13,135 nucleotides of DNA from an uncultured archaeon (lineage in GTDB: Archaea > Thermoproteota > Nitrososphaeria > Nitrososphaerales > CALBXV01), in NCBI GenBank assembly GCA_937890045.1, contig CALBXV010000640.1, positions 1 to 13,135 on the forward strand, in the 5' to 3' direction. The position numbers were made by a program, and so were the translations under genes. The notes under the pieces are model-generated. The model searched no databases and was not told where the DNA came from. It saw only the letters and a list, made by a program, of their open reading frames with translations. Of this stretch, positions 13,104-13,135 are shown piece after piece; within the stretch, counting starts at the first letter, position 1, and each line of letters starts with the position of its first letter.

Positions 13104-13135
13104 GTATCAAACTGTATTCCGCTGTTTTCTTTAAA
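13100..13135 (+). CDS. Start of a plus-strand gene, product unknown (partial, runs off right edge)
   Basis: Twelve codons are visible, reading MSIKLYSAVFFK, with no stop before the window end. The ATG at 13100 is preceded by a near-perfect ribosome site, GGAGGT at 13091-13096, which is why a gene is called from so little sequence. Nothing can be said about its product. The upstream RNA can fold so as to expose or hide this site. Confidence 0.55.
   Translation, partial: MSIKLYSAVFFK

Overview
The window is part of the genome of a tailed double-stranded DNA phage (Caudoviricetes). The evidence is a complete run of head-assembly genes in canonical order: small terminase, large terminase, portal, scaffold, major capsid protein, connector proteins and appendage proteins. 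The fibre-like genes at the left end carry sequence motifs that, from family knowledge, are common in marine and cyanophage tail fibres, so an aquatic phage is likely. The host cannot be told from this sequence. The portal and capsid types (P22-like portal, capsid protein resembling the SU10/DUF5309 HK97-fold group) suggest a podovirus-like virion, but no tail genes that would settle this are visible.

Layout. From 12240 down to 1 everything is on the minus strand and reads leftwards as one late (structural) operon: a small zinc-ribbon protein (12034-12240), an unknown small protein (about 11856-12044), the putative small terminase (10982-11833), large terminase (9481-10971), portal (7170-9425), scaffold candidate (6151-7149), major capsid protein (4754-6130), a hairpin, a 552-residue adaptor-plus-coiled-coil protein (3036-4694), five small genes joined by very short stop/start overlaps (1254-3046), a 331-residue fibre-like protein (231-1226), and the start of another fibre-like protein that runs off the left edge (1-216). 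Gaps are tiny and strong AAGGAG-type ribosome sites precede several genes, while a block of small genes appears to rely on translational coupling.

At 12241-12450 the coding strand switches. To the right, genes are on the plus strand: a 128-residue protein of unknown function (12451-12837) and the first 12 codons of another gene (13100-13135, runs off the right edge). This plus-strand side is the most unusual part. The leader of the 128-residue gene can fold into a three-way junction starting where transcription from a TATACT box would begin, and its start codon lies in a further hairpin. The 262-base gap after that gene is filled by three successive long hairpins of about 19 pairs each. In two of these the non-Watson-Crick pairs are all G-U when read as plus-strand RNA, which points to RNA rather than DNA function. 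The 3' arm of the last hairpin can instead pair with the Shine-Dalgarno and AUG of the next gene, giving two mutually exclusive folds: a candidate RNA switch.

How the parts fit: the terminase pair packages DNA through the portal into a capsid shaped by the scaffold and capsid proteins; the small genes after the capsid close the portal and build the neck and appendages. The strand-switch region probably holds divergent promoters separating the late operon from a plus-strand (perhaps early or regulatory) module whose expression may be controlled through RNA structure. No tRNA, rRNA, CRISPR array, insertion sequence or integrase was seen.
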